From Variovorax sp. PBL-H6 (GTDB lineage: Bacteria > Pseudomonadota > Gammaproteobacteria > Burkholderiales > Burkholderiaceae_C), in NCBI RefSeq assembly GCF_901827155.1, contig NZ_LR594659.1:2790001-2854000 (forward strand): a stretch of DNA of 64,000 nucleotides, given 5' to 3'. Shown piece after piece: positions 45,556-53,899 of this stretch. The position numbers and the translations under genes are program-made. Each line of letters begins with the position of its first letter. Positions within the stretch are counted from its first letter, which is position 1. The notes below the pieces were generated by a model. It searched no databases. It was given only the letters and a program-made list of their open reading frames with translations, and was not told the DNA's origin.

Positions 45556-46548
45556 TCATTCGTCGGCCTTGAAGCCGGACGCTGCGACGATCGGTTTCCA
45601 CCGCTCGCGTTCGACGGCCATGAACTGCGCGTACTCGGCAGAGCCGACGTAGGCCGCCTCGAGGCCGATCTGTTCCAGGCCGCCGACCAGCGCCTTGTCG
45701 CCGCCTGCCGTACGCGTTGCGGCTGCGAGCGCGGAGACCACCGGGTCCGGCGTGCCGGCCGGCGCGAACAGGCCGTAGCTTTCCACGCCCACGACCGACC
45801 CGAAGCCCTGCTCGGCGAAGCTGGGAACGTCCTTGAGAAAGCGGGAGCGCCGCTCACTGCTCACGGCCAGCAGCCGCAGCTTGCCGCTGCCCAGGTATTG
45901 CAGGAAGTCGCCGACGAAGCCGAAATAGGCAGGCACCTGCCCGCCCAGCAGGTCCTGCAGTGCAGGTGCGGAGCCGCGGTAGGGCACGTGGGCCAGCGGA
46001 ACGCCCGCCGCCTCGGAGAAGCGGAAACCGAGGAATTGCGCCAACGACCCGGCGGCGGGCGAGGCATAGCTGCGGCCGGCCTCGTTCGCCTTCAGCCACC
46101 GAACATAGTCGGCCAGCGTGCGCACCTGGGTGGGGACGGCCGTGCTGATCGCGAGCACGCAGGTGGAAGAAGCCAGTGCGGCGATCGGGCGCAGGTCGCG
46201 CACCGGGTCGTACGACAGGCGCGTGTAGACATGCGGATAAATCGTCATCGCCGAGGTCTGGGTGCACAGCACGATGCTGCCGTCCGCGCGCTCGCGCTTC
46301 ATCTGCGCCGTCGCAATGCGGCCCGCCGCGCCGGGCCGGTTGTCGACCAGGTAAGCACGACCTTGTGTGCGCCATGCCTCGGCCAGGCGCCGGGCGGTCT
46401 GATCCATGGTGCCGCCGGCCGGATAGCCGACGACGATGCGACCCGGCGTGCCGTCGGTCTGCGCGCGGGCCGGGCCGGCGAGCAGGCTGGGGACCGGCAC
46501 GAGGCAGGCCACATACTTGGCGAATCGTCGGCGGGAGAGTTCGGTCAT
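45556..46548 (-). CDS. Bug-family tripartite tricarboxylate receptor (TctC)
   Basis: The 330-residue periplasmic binding protein has a twin-arginine-like signal (SRRRFAKYVACLVPVPSLLAG, ending GPARA). The Bug fold begins RIVVGYPAGGTMDQTARRL, with LVDNRPGAAGRIAT and HVPYRGSAPALQDLLGGQV. No TctA or TctB membrane genes are adjacent, as is common for Bug orphans in Burkholderiales. It sits between the LysR gene and the hydroxylaminobenzoate lyase gene, so an aromatic acid such as nitrobenzoate is a plausible ligand. The open frame continues far upstream but only this part is family-like. Confidence 0.92.
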   Translation of the reverse strand: MTELSRRRFAKYVACLVPVPSLLAGPARAQTDGTPGRIVVGYPAGGTMDQTARRLAEAWRTQGRAYLVDNRPGAAGRIATAQMKRERADGSIVLCTQTSAMTIYPHVYTRLSYDPVRDLRPIAALASSTCVLAISTAVPTQVRTLADYVRWLKANEAGRSYASPAAGSLAQFLGFRFSEAAGVPLAHVPYRGSAPALQDLLGGQVPAYFGFVGDFLQYLGSGKLRLLAVSSERRSRFLKDVPSFAEQGFGSVVGVESYGLFAPAGTPDPVVSALAAATRTAGGDKALVGGLEQIGLEAAYVGSAEYAQFMAVERERWKPIVAASGFKADE

Positions 46549-46632
46549 GGCGGGCTCCATCGGTTGTGGTGCAGGCCTGGACAGTGCCAGCGCCGCGCCG
46601 CCGCCGGAAGCGATGAATCTGCAACCGCCACA

Positions 46633-46645
46633 TGCACGAGGTGCA
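46633..46645. promoter_or_regulatory. Putative LysR box TGCAC-GAG-GTGCA
   Basis: A perfect 5-3-5 inverted repeat with an exact T-N11-A core lies two bases before the LysR start codon, in the 99-bp divergent promoter shared with the Bug receptor gene. A bound regulator here would block its own translation start region and could activate the receptor-lyase transcript. Confidence 0.5.
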
Positions 46646-46647
46646 AC

Positions 46648-47643
46648 ATGACCACGAGAGCGCAGGCCGCGCTGACCGCAAGGCGCATCGACCTGAACCT
46701 GCTGCGCGTCTTCGACGCCGTCTTCGAGGACCGCAACCTGCTGCGTGCGGGCAAGCGGCTGCACCTGAGCCAATCGGCGATCAGCCATGCACTGGGCCGC
46801 TTGCGCGAGGCACTGCAGGACGAGCTCTTCGTGCGGACCCCCAAGGGCATGGAGCCGACCGCCCGGGCGCTCGCCATGGCGCCGGCCTTGCGAGAGGCCT
46901 TGCGCAGCATTCACGACACGCTCGGTGTGCAGCCCTTCGAGCCCGCGAGCACCACGCGCAGCTTCGTGGTCGCAGCCAACGACTACCTGACGTCGGTGCT
47001 GCTGACACGGCTGGCTGCCTGCATGGGCGAGGCGGCGCCGGCCATCGATCTCGTGGTGCGTCCTTCGACGCGACTGGACCTCGCGGAGCAGATCGATGTC
47101 GGCCGCATCGACATCGCGCTCGGAGTTTTTGCCGAGGTCCCGACCCGCTTCCAGAGCGCGCGCCTGTGGTTGCAGGAAGATGTATTGGTGTTCCGGCGCG
47201 GGCATGCGCTCGCGCGGCGCAAGCCGCGCATCGCCGACCTTGCGGAGTTCCCGCTGCTGACCGTGTCGCTGGGCGGACAGGAGGAAGGCGCCGTCAGCGG
47301 CTTCATCGCCGAGCGCGGCCTGGCGCGCCAGTCGGAGATGTTCGACCGCGCCGCGCTGGAGGATGCACTGGCTTTGGCCGGGCTGCATCCGCGCTACCGC
47401 ATCACCGTGCCGCACTCGCTGGCCGTGCCCGACCTGCTCGCCGGCAGTGACATGGTGTCGATCGTTCCGGCGCCGCTGGCGCAAGCCTTCGTCGCGCGGC
47501 GCGAGCTGATGGCGAAGGCGCTGCCCTATGTGTCCCAGCACGCCCCCATGCGCGCCGTCTGGCATCGGCGGCACGAGCACGATCCGGCGCATGTCTGGCT
47601 GAGGGAGCAGCTCGCCCGGCTCGCGATGTCGTTTCATGCATGA
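46648..47643 (+). CDS. pnbR: LysR-family regulator of the nitrobenzoate-type cluster
   Basis: The 331-residue LysR protein has the DNA-binding helix pair DLNLLRVFDAVFEDRN and LSQSAISHALGRLREAL. The effector domain runs from about residue 100. The subtype resembles the NodD/PcpR/nitroaromatic-responsive group. It lies between the divergent Bug-lyase pair and a nitroreductase gene that starts 55 bp later, so it likely controls both. The pnbR symbol rests on this context, not on a decisive motif. A GAGGTGCAAC stretch just before the ATG supplies a weak ribosome site. Confidence 0.8.
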   Translation: MTTRAQAALTARRIDLNLLRVFDAVFEDRNLLRAGKRLHLSQSAISHALGRLREALQDELFVRTPKGMEPTARALAMAPALREALRSIHDTLGVQPFEPASTTRSFVVAANDYLTSVLLTRLAACMGEAAPAIDLVVRPSTRLDLAEQIDVGRIDIALGVFAEVPTRFQSARLWLQEDVLVFRRGHALARRKPRIADLAEFPLLTVSLGGQEEGAVSGFIAERGLARQSEMFDRAALEDALALAGLHPRYRITVPHSLAVPDLLAGSDMVSIVPAPLAQAFVARRELMAKALPYVSQHAPMRAVWHRRHEHDPAHVWLREQLARLAMSFHA

Positions 47644-47698
47644 GCAACTTGCGCAGAGTTCAGTGGATGCCGGCGCGCTGCTGGTGCACCATGGCCAC

Positions 47699-48427
47699 AT
47701 GACGAAATCAGATCCCGTTCCTGTCCTGGCCGAGCGCGATGCCCTCGCCGGCATCGTGGACGCCGTGATCCGATCGCGAAGCGCCGTGCGCGCCTTCAGC
47801 CCGGCGCCCGTGCCGCGCGCCGTGGTCGCAGAGATCCTGGGCGTGGCGCGCTGCGCGCCGAGCAATTCCAACACGCAGCCGTGGAGGGTGCATGTGCTGG
47901 AAGGCGAGCCCAAGCGGCGCCTGGGCGAAGCGCTGATGCAGGCGCACGAGCGCAACGAGCTGCCGCCTTCAGCGCATTTCCCTGCCGACCTGCCGGCGGA
48001 GTGCGCGTCGCGGCAGTCCGACTTTGGCGCCCGCTACTACGCCGCGCTGCGGATCGAACGGACGGACCTGGCGGCGCGCTACCGGCAGTCCGGACGCAAC
48101 CTCTGCTTCTTCGATGCGCCGGTCGGGCTGCTCTTCACCATCGACAGCCGGCTTACGCGGCACAGCTGGGCCGACTACGGCATGTTCCTTCAGACGATCA
48201 TGATTGCCGCAAGGGCCCGGGGGCTCGATACCTGCCCGCAGGTCTCGTTCGTGCGGTACGAGCCGGTCATCTCGCAATTCCTCGGGCTTCCCGCCACGCA
48301 GGCGCTGGTCTGCGGCATGTCACTGGGCTATGCAGAGGCGGAAGCGCAGGTGAACGATCTCCGGATGCCCAGGGAAGCGGTCGAGGATTTCACTGTGTTC
48401 TGGGGTTTCGGCGGGCCGGGCGCCTAG
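47699..48427 (+). CDS. pnbA: FMN nitroreductase, probable 4-nitrobenzoate reductase
   Basis: The 242-residue nitroreductase-family flavoprotein carries the FMN phosphate motif RSRSAVRAFSPAPVPR, ILGVARCAPSNSNTQPWRV and a C-terminal GMSLGYAEAEAQVNDLRM. The family (NfnB/PnbA-type) reduces nitroaromatics to hydroxylamines using NAD(P)H. With the DUF4863 lyase gene nearby, 4-nitrobenzoate would go to 4-hydroxylaminobenzoate and then protocatechuate. The start at 47699 fits the family; an ATG at 47636 would overlap the LysR gene by eight bases and adds 21 residues. Confidence 0.82.
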   Translation: MTKSDPVPVLAERDALAGIVDAVIRSRSAVRAFSPAPVPRAVVAEILGVARCAPSNSNTQPWRVHVLEGEPKRRLGEALMQAHERNELPPSAHFPADLPAECASRQSDFGARYYAALRIERTDLAARYRQSGRNLCFFDAPVGLLFTIDSRLTRHSWADYGMFLQTIMIAARARGLDTCPQVSFVRYEPVISQFLGLPATQALVCGMSLGYAEAEAQVNDLRMPREAVEDFTVFWGFGGPGA

Positions 48428-48519
48428 TGCTGTGAGGAGGGCTCCCAGCGATCGGGCATGGTCGCGCTCTGAGTCGCTGCTCGGATTGCTGGACTCGCCG
48501 GGCGGGCTTTCGACAACTT

Positions 48520-48765
48520 TCAACAAGCTGTCCAACACGCCGTTGGCCCTGGCCACGCCATCGAAGCCGGCGATGTAGTTGTGATTTTCAGCAGCGCCAG
48601 CGTTTGTTGAGTTTGCTCGAACGAGGCGACATCCTGCAAGATTGCCTTGGCTTCTCCGTTCTCGGTGATGATCAGCGGCTCACGCTCCTGAGTGAGGTGT
48701 ATTGATACGTCGGCAGCATTGGCCTTGAGGTCGCTGATCGGCTTAATTCGAGATGAATGGCGCAT
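48520..48765 (-). CDS. Orphan Phd/YefM-type antitoxin with altered C-terminus
   Basis: The 81-residue protein is clearly a Phd/YefM antitoxin in its first 60 residues: RHSSRIKPISDLKANAADV, EPLIITENGEAKAILQDV and TLALLKI. After that the sequence turns into a Thr/Pro/Trp-rich tail (TTTSPASMAWPGP) unlike the family. No RelE/ParE toxin gene follows. The usual family tail continues with acidic helices, so a frameshift or deletion has replaced the toxin-binding end. It is probably a remnant of a lost toxin-antitoxin pair. Confidence 0.65.
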   Translation of the reverse strand: MRHSSRIKPISDLKANAADVSIHLTQEREPLIITENGEAKAILQDVASFEQTQQTLALLKITTTSPASMAWPGPTACWTAC

Positions 48766-48771
48766 GTCGGT

Positions 48772-50463
48772 CTATTTCCATTGGGAGAGTCCGAATGGAA
48801 TCTTTGTATGGTCCTGGCGCGTGCTTGTCGGACTGGCTTTCCGAGGCCGCGAAGACGCTTCCCAGCGCTCGTCCGTGGTCGCGGCGAGGCTCTTGAGGTC
48901 GCTCCACGACCTGGCGCCGTGCACTTTGGAGGCACCCGTCACCGCCGCCTTCGCGAACGCCACCATGCGTTCCTGCAGGTAGCGCAGGTCGTCCGGGTCC
49001 CAGGTCTCGATCGAATGCGGGCCGCGCGCCACCACGATTTCCTTCAGGCCGCGGATGCGGTCGTAGGCGGCGACGGTGCCCTCCAGGCTCTCGGCGCGGT
49101 CCCACAGTCCTTTGCCGAAGAACGCGGCCGGCCAGCGCGCCATGCCCGCGAGCGTGGCCGAATTTGGATAGAAGGCGATGTGATGCTCGGCCGCCATGCC
49201 GCCGAGGAACAGGTTGCGATCGGCCAGGTCGGGCGCCGCCGGCACGTAGCCCGCGCCACTTGCGAAGGAGGCGAGCAGGATCGCGCCCTTGATGTTCGTG
49301 TAGCCCTTCGGCGGCGCGCAGGTGACGACCGGCATGTCGTAGCTGCAGGACTCGACGAAATTCTTGGTTATCGCCCAGGCCGTCGACATCGAGCCGCGCG
49401 AGTAGCCGCCGAGCAGGATGGGGATCTGCCTGGCGTTCATGCCGGCCAGCAGCCTGCCGCCCGCCGCACTGCCTTCAAGCAACTGGCGCGAGGGCGTGAG
49501 CATGCGCAGGCCTCGGCCGCTTTCCAATTGCTCCAGCACGCGGAACACGTCCTCTCCTTGTTCGAGCGTGTTCGTGTCGCTGAAGCCGCCGGAGATGCCC
49601 TCGCCGCGGCGGTCATAGGCCAGCACGTCGAAACCGGCGGCATTCAGCGCCTGCAGGTTCTCGCGCCACCAGCGCTGGCCCATGGTCTCGGTGGTGGCGT
49701 TGGGGAAGGCGATGGCGATGGTCAGGCCCGTGACGGCGTCGATGCGGTAGGCCTTCTCGTCCGGGTGCTGGATGGCGGTCATCTGCCCGCCGCCGCCGTT
49801 GGCCATGATCACCAGCGCACGCAGGCGGCCACCCTTGCCGTCGTCCACGCCCGCGCCTTCGATGTACCAGCCGCGCAGCTTGATCGTGTCCTGCATCTTC
49901 AGCTCGATGTGCTCGAAGGTGTCGCGCGGCGCGCTGAACTCGACGGTGTAGGTGCGCGGCTCGGCCTGCGCGATCGACTCGCGGTAAGGTGCCTTCGCGA
50001 AGAAGGCGGGGCGCCGGATGTCGCTCAGATCCACCTCGCCTTCGGGGTCGATCCGGCCGGACGAATCGACCACGCCGGTGGAACGCGTGGCGCGCTCCTT
50101 GTTGGGTGGGAGCCAGCGCTGCATCTGGGCATCGATGCGTCGGAAGCAGGTGGCGTCGGCTTTGCAGGAATTCCAGCGCCCCTTGAGCTTGGCATCGGTG
50201 AATTCATCGACGTAGAAGTCGTGGCCTCGGTAGTCTGGCGGCGGACGATACGCGCTCAGCAACAACGGGACGCAGGCAGTCGTGCCGTTCGCATTCGGAA
50301 GCAGATAGCCCGGCAGTTCGGCGTTGCGATCGGCGCCCACGCGGGCATGGCAGTCGCTGGGCTGCGGTGCGGCGCCGGCCTCGCGCGGCGCTGGCTCCCC
50401 GACGGTGCCGCAGGCCGCCAGGGCGCAGGCGGCGAGTGCAGGGACGAAGATGTTTCGCAGCAT
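48772..50463 (-). CDS. Alpha/beta-hydrolase-fold lipoprotein
   Basis: The 563-residue protein has a lipoprotein signal with the lipobox LAAC (Cys18). An N-terminal Cys-rich region follows (WNSCKADATCFRRID). The hydrolase fold has an FDVLAYDRRGEGISGGFSD strand-turn, the nucleophile elbow GGYSRGSMS and a late His in GPHSIETWDPDD. It is long for a simple esterase; the substrate is unknown. The last 35 residues (Ser/Arg/Lys-rich) look like read-through into non-coding sequence and a truncation or fusion there is possible. The PAS-LuxR gene ends four bases before its start, suggesting co-transcription. Confidence 0.8.
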   Translation of the reverse strand: MLRNIFVPALAACALAACGTVGEPAPREAGAAPQPSDCHARVGADRNAELPGYLLPNANGTTACVPLLLSAYRPPPDYRGHDFYVDEFTDAKLKGRWNSCKADATCFRRIDAQMQRWLPPNKERATRSTGVVDSSGRIDPEGEVDLSDIRRPAFFAKAPYRESIAQAEPRTYTVEFSAPRDTFEHIELKMQDTIKLRGWYIEGAGVDDGKGGRLRALVIMANGGGGQMTAIQHPDEKAYRIDAVTGLTIAIAFPNATTETMGQRWWRENLQALNAAGFDVLAYDRRGEGISGGFSDTNTLEQGEDVFRVLEQLESGRGLRMLTPSRQLLEGSAAGGRLLAGMNARQIPILLGGYSRGSMSTAWAITKNFVESCSYDMPVVTCAPPKGYTNIKGAILLASFASGAGYVPAAPDLADRNLFLGGMAAEHHIAFYPNSATLAGMARWPAAFFGKGLWDRAESLEGTVAAYDRIRGLKEIVVARGPHSIETWDPDDLRYLQERMVAFAKAAVTGASKVHGARSWSDLKSLAATTDERWEASSRPRKASPTSTRQDHTKIPFGLSQWK

Positions 50464-50467
50464 GCGC

Positions 50468-51055
50468 TCAGCCCGCCATGAGCTTCTGCACCAGCTCCCC
50501 GGTGGTCGCGGCGGCGTACTTGCGCATTAGCCGCGCGCGATGGATTTCGACAGTGCGGTGGCTGATGCCCAGCGCCCGCCCGATCTCCTTCGAGGTCAGA
50601 CCCTTCATCAGCTGTGCCGCCACCTCGCGCTCGCGCGGCGTGAGCTCGGCCTTCGCCGCGCGGCGCGAGCCGAGGTCCTCGAAGGTCCAGATGCCGGCCT
50701 CGTGTGGCGCCGCGCGGTTGAGCGCCTGGCCGCTCACGTGGCACCAGAAGGTCTCGCCAGCAAAGGCGCCGTGCAGGCCGCCGACGCGCCGCATCATGCG
50801 GTTGTCGGCGTAGCGGCCGCTGGCGTTGAGGATCGGCTCCATGCGCTTGCCGATGCGCTCGAATTCGGCGACGCTCGGGTACAGCACGCGGAAGGACTGC
50901 CCGATCAGCACGTCGCGGGTGGCGCCGAACATTTCGCACAGGCGCGCGTTGCAATCGACGATGATCCGATGGCGCGACAGCACCATGCCCACCGGCGCCT
51001 CCTCGAAGGCGAGCCGGTAGTCGATGGGAGCGAAGGCGGTGTCCGGTGTCTCCAT
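50468..51055 (-). CDS. PAS-LuxR transcriptional regulator
   Basis: The 195-residue regulator has an N-terminal PAS domain (LAFEEAPVGMVLSRHRIIVD to about residue 120) and a LuxR helix-turn-helix (LTPREREVAAQLMKGL, SKEIGRALGISHRTVEIHR). No receiver domain is present, so it senses directly through PAS. It is divergent from scoAB, with a 26-bp perfect palindrome between them, the obvious operator candidate. This arrangement of a PAS-LuxR gene and CoA-transferase genes suggests control of ketone-body or acetoacetate use. Confidence 0.9.
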   Translation of the reverse strand: METPDTAFAPIDYRLAFEEAPVGMVLSRHRIIVDCNARLCEMFGATRDVLIGQSFRVLYPSVAEFERIGKRMEPILNASGRYADNRMMRRVGGLHGAFAGETFWCHVSGQALNRAAPHEAGIWTFEDLGSRRAAKAELTPREREVAAQLMKGLTSKEIGRALGISHRTVEIHRARLMRKYAAATTGELVQKLMAG

Positions 51056-51061
51056 TACGAA

Positions 51062-51087
51062 ATACTACGTATGCGCATACGTAGTAT
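51062..51087. promoter_or_regulatory. 26-bp perfect palindrome between PAS-LuxR and scoA
   Basis: The left arm ATACTACGTATGC is mirrored exactly by the right arm GCATACGTAGTAT with no spacer. TACGTA occurs in each arm. It lies seven bases upstream of the PAS-LuxR start codon and 44 bp upstream of the scoA start. Its length and perfection are unusual, and the position suits a dimeric regulator acting on both genes. Confidence 0.7.
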
Positions 51088-51130
51088 CGTCCGGCTTGTC
51101 CCTCAACCACCCATTTCCGAACGAGGAATC

Positions 51131-51931
51131 ATGGCGAACAAGATCTATCCCTCCGCCGATGCGGCGCTCAAGGGCGTCGTTGCCGATGGCCAGACGCTCG
51201 CAGTCGGCGGCTTCGGCCTGTGCGGCATCCCCGAGGCCCTGATCGACGCCCTGCGCGATTCGGGCGTCAAGGACCTGACCTGCATCTCCAACAACGCCGG
51301 CGTCGATGGCTTCGGCCTCGGCAAGCTGCTCGAGACGCGCCAGATCAAGAAGATGATCGCGAGCTACGTCGGCGAGAACAAGGAATTCGAGCGCCAGTTC
51401 CTGGCCAAGGAGCTGGAGCTCGAGTTCACGCCCCAGGGCACGCTGGCCGAGAAGCTGCGCGCTGGCGGTGCGGGCATCCCGGCCTTCTTCACCAAGACCG
51501 GCGTCGGCACGCTGGTGGCCGAGGGCAAGGAGCTGCGCGAGTTCGACGGCGAGACCTACGTCATGGAGCGTTCGCTGGTGCCCGACGTGGCGCTGGTCAA
51601 GGCCGACGTGGCCGACAAGTCCGGCAACCTGCGCTTCCGCCTGACGGCGCGCAACTTCAATCCGGCCGCAGCGATGGCCGGGAAGCTCTGCATCGTCGAG
51701 GTCGAGAAGATCGTCGAGGTCGGCGAACTGGCCCCGGACGACATTCATCTGCCGGGCATCTACGTGCATCGCATCGTGCTCAATGCCCATCCCGAAAAGC
51801 GGATCGAGAAGCGCACCGTGAGCGCGGCGGTCGACGTGGCCGCTGCCAAGGTCGAAGCGCAGGCCGCCATTGCCCAGGCAGCCGCCGGCAGTGAGGTGCC
51901 GGCCCCCGTCAAGAACAGCAAAGGAATCTGA
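51131..51931 (+). CDS. scoA: 3-oxoacid (succinyl-CoA:acetoacetate) CoA-transferase subunit A
   Basis: The 266-residue alpha subunit transfers CoA between succinyl-CoA and acetoacetate or other 3-oxo acids. The CoA-binding glycine motif is [10 protein letters not shown] with [30 protein letters not shown] follows. The ATG has GAGGAAT upstream. The C-terminus carries an extra Ala/Val-rich extension of about 30 residues. The beta-subunit gene starts one base after its stop. Confidence 0.95.
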   Translation: MANKIYPSADAALKGVVADGQTLAVGGFGLCGIPEALIDALRDSGVKDLTCISNNAGVDGFGLGKLLETRQIKKMIASYVGENKEFERQFLAKELELEFTPQGTLAEKLRAGGAGIPAFFTKTGVGTLVAEGKELREFDGETYVMERSLVPDVALVKADVADKSGNLRFRLTARNFNPAAAMAGKLCIVEVEKIVEVGELAPDDIHLPGIYVHRIVLNAHPEKRIEKRTVSAAVDVAAAKVEAQAAIAQAAAGSEVPAPVKNSKGI

Positions 51932-51932
51932 A

Positions 51933-52571
51933 ATGCCCTGGACCCAAGACCAGATGGCGGCACGCGCCGCCCAGGAGCTGGAAGACGGCTTCTACGTGAA
52001 CCTCGGCATCGGCATTCCCACGCTGGTGGCCAACTTCGTCGGCGACAAGGAAGTCTGGCTGCAGAGCGAGAACGGCATGCTGGGCATCGGCCCCTTCCCG
52101 ACGGAAGACCAGGTCGACGCCGACCTGATCAACGCCGGCAAGCAGACCGTGACCACGCTGCCCGGCTCGGCCATTTTCGGCAGCCACGACAGCTTCGCGA
52201 TGATTCGCGGGGGCAAGATCAATCTTTCGATCCTCGGTGCCATGCAGGTCAGCGCCAGCGGCGACCTGGCCAACTGGATGATCCCGGGCAAGATGGTCAA
52301 GGGCATGGGCGGCGCCATGGACCTGGTGGCCGGCGTGAAGCGGGTGATCGTGCTGATGGAGCACGTCGCGCGCAAGAAGGACGGCACCGAGGATCTCAAG
52401 ATCCTTGAGGAGTGCACCCTCCCGCTGACGGGCGTCGGCGTGGTGGACCGCATCATCACCGACCTGGCCGTGATGGACGTCACGCCCGAGGGCCTGAAGG
52501 TGGTCGAGCTGGCAGACGGCGTGACCTTCGAGGCGCTGCAGGCGAAGACCGGCGTCAAGCTCCTGCACTGA
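51933..52571 (+). CDS. scoB: 3-oxoacid CoA-transferase subunit B
   Basis: The 212-residue catalytic subunit has the active-site Glu in [12 protein letters not shown], with the N-terminal [16 protein letters not shown] and the [16 protein letters not shown] segment. Its ribosome site AAAGGAAT lies inside the end of scoA. The two genes form a small operon opposite a PAS-LuxR regulator. Confidence 0.96.
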   Translation: MPWTQDQMAARAAQELEDGFYVNLGIGIPTLVANFVGDKEVWLQSENGMLGIGPFPTEDQVDADLINAGKQTVTTLPGSAIFGSHDSFAMIRGGKINLSILGAMQVSASGDLANWMIPGKMVKGMGGAMDLVAGVKRVIVLMEHVARKKDGTEDLKILEECTLPLTGVGVVDRIITDLAVMDVTPEGLKVVELADGVTFEALQAKTGVKLLH

Positions 52572-52775
52572 GCCGTACCCGCCAAGCGGCAACAGGCAGC
52601 GCTTCGCGGACTTGCTCTCTCTTCATCGAAAGAGAGGGCATGACTTCCCTGATGCGCTCTTTCCAAGCTCATCCATGTGCCCATCGAAGGATGGCGGCAG
52701 GCGTCGCCGATGGCCTACAACATCGGCTGCGACCTCTCTGCACATTGCTCCCACCACATCACTTTGGAGCAAGAC

Positions 52776-53351
52776 ATGATGCATTCAACGACGCGAACAT
52801 TGGCCATTGCTGCCGTCGCCGCAGCCGGCTTGATGATTCAGTTCAACACGGCCGCTCAGCAGCAGCAGCAACGTGCCGGCACCGGAAGTGCCGCTACCGC
52901 CAAGGGAGCGACGTCGAAGTTCAGCAGTGGGGACGCAGGCATGTTGCGCGACATTGCACAGGCCAACATGGCAGAGATCGAGACCGGGCGCGTGGCGCTG
53001 GAAAAATCTCAGAACGCGGACGTGAAGAAGTTCGCCCAGATGATGGTGGATGATCACACGAAGGCCATGGCGGACGTGAAGGAGCTGGCCAGCGCCAAGG
53101 GCGCTGAGCTGCCGGATGGGGTCGACATGAAGCACAAGGCCACCATGGTCGAGTTCAAGGCCTTGAAGGGCGACACCTTCGACAGCCAGTACATGAAGCA
53201 TGCCGGCGTGGGCGACCACGAGAACACGCTCAAGCTGCTCAAGAAGACGCAGGCGGAAGCGGCCGATGCGGACCTGAAGGCGCTCGCGACCAAGATGACG
53301 CCGGTGGTGCAAGAGCACCTGAAGCACGCGCAGGGCATGGCGAAGAAGTAG
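52776..53351 (+). CDS. DUF4142 exported protein
   Basis: The 191-residue protein has a signal peptide (TLAIAAVAAAGLMIQFNTAAQ), then a Gln/Ala/Gly linker and a DUF4142 four-helix ferritin-like domain (DAGMLRDIAQANMAEIETGR, KKFAQMMVDDHTKAMADVKEL, EHLKHAQGMAKK). Proteins of this family are periplasmic, often stress-linked and of unknown activity. The start at 52776 has TTGGAG upstream; an earlier ATG at 52677 gives a non-family leader. The 200 bp between scoB and this gene hold only a weak 7-bp hairpin near 52617. Confidence 0.85.
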   Translation: MMHSTTRTLAIAAVAAAGLMIQFNTAAQQQQQRAGTGSAATAKGATSKFSSGDAGMLRDIAQANMAEIETGRVALEKSQNADVKKFAQMMVDDHTKAMADVKELASAKGAELPDGVDMKHKATMVEFKALKGDTFDSQYMKHAGVGDHENTLKLLKKTQAEAADADLKALATKMTPVVQEHLKHAQGMAKK

Positions 53352-53417
53352 CGCGGAGCTTCCAAGCTCGCAGTGCTGAAGCGGCCGGTGCCTTCCCGCG
53401 CAGACCAGCCCGGCTGC

Positions 53418-53600
53418 ATGGACCTTGGCGGCGTGCTGCCGACCGGCCCTGGCGGGTTCATACTGCGCGCCGCACGGCGGCGAAAGGCGCACTTTGCCGC
53501 GCTGTGGACCGTCATCCTGATCGCGGCCTCGTGCGGCATTGCAGCGCAGTACGCGATGAAGCTCATCGTGGACACGATGGCGCAGGGTCGCCACGATGCA
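53418..53600 (+). pseudogene. N-terminal fragment of an ABC transporter membrane/ATPase protein
   Basis: The frame encodes FILRAARRRKAHFAALW, then ASCGIAAQYAMKLIVDTMAQG, which matches the start of the first membrane helix region of half-size ABC exporters. After about 53600 the frame becomes Arg/Thr-rich and nothing more of the transporter is present in any frame that I can find. It is a broken 5' end. Confidence 0.5.
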
Positions 53601-53678
53601 GCGATCTGTACCAGGACGGGACGAACGAAGGCAGCCGCGTGGCAGAGAGCTGGACGAGGTACGTCAGCGTTGCGGATT

Positions 53679-53873
53679 TCATCGCCGCACCATGTCGCCC
53701 AGCGTTTCAAGGGCGCTCACCAGAATCTGCGCGTGCTGCGCTTCGTCGTTACGGAAGAGGCCCAGCGAAATCGCGGTCCGCCGCGGCGAGGGCCACCGTT
53801 TCGGCGGCAGCGCTGCACTTGGCGAGCAGGGTGATCCCAAGCCATCGGTGGCGTCCGCGCACTCCATGCGCAC
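53679..53873 (-). other. Unassigned remnant, possibly ferritin-like
   Basis: This minus-strand stretch encodes ISLGLFRNDEAQHAQILVSA and LETLGDMVRR, which has the look of the last helices of a ferritin-like or DUF4142-like domain. Another frame carries a possible preceding helix (LLAKCSAAAETVALAAAD). It lies directly downstream of the broken glf frame, as if two degraded genes have been joined. No confident family could be set. Confidence 0.3.
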
Positions 53874-53899
53874 GCGCAGATCCTCGCGATCTGCATCGG

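Noticed and set aside
45541..47643. A 700-codon frame that could suggest a large LysR fusion
   Set aside because: Only the portion from 46648 is LysR-like. The preceding part is antisense to the Bug receptor and lyase genes and contains no domain.
52617..52636. Hairpin CTCTCTT/AAGAGAG downstream of scoB as a terminator
   Set aside because: The 7-bp AT/GC-mixed stem is weak, lies about 45 bases after the stop and has no T-run.
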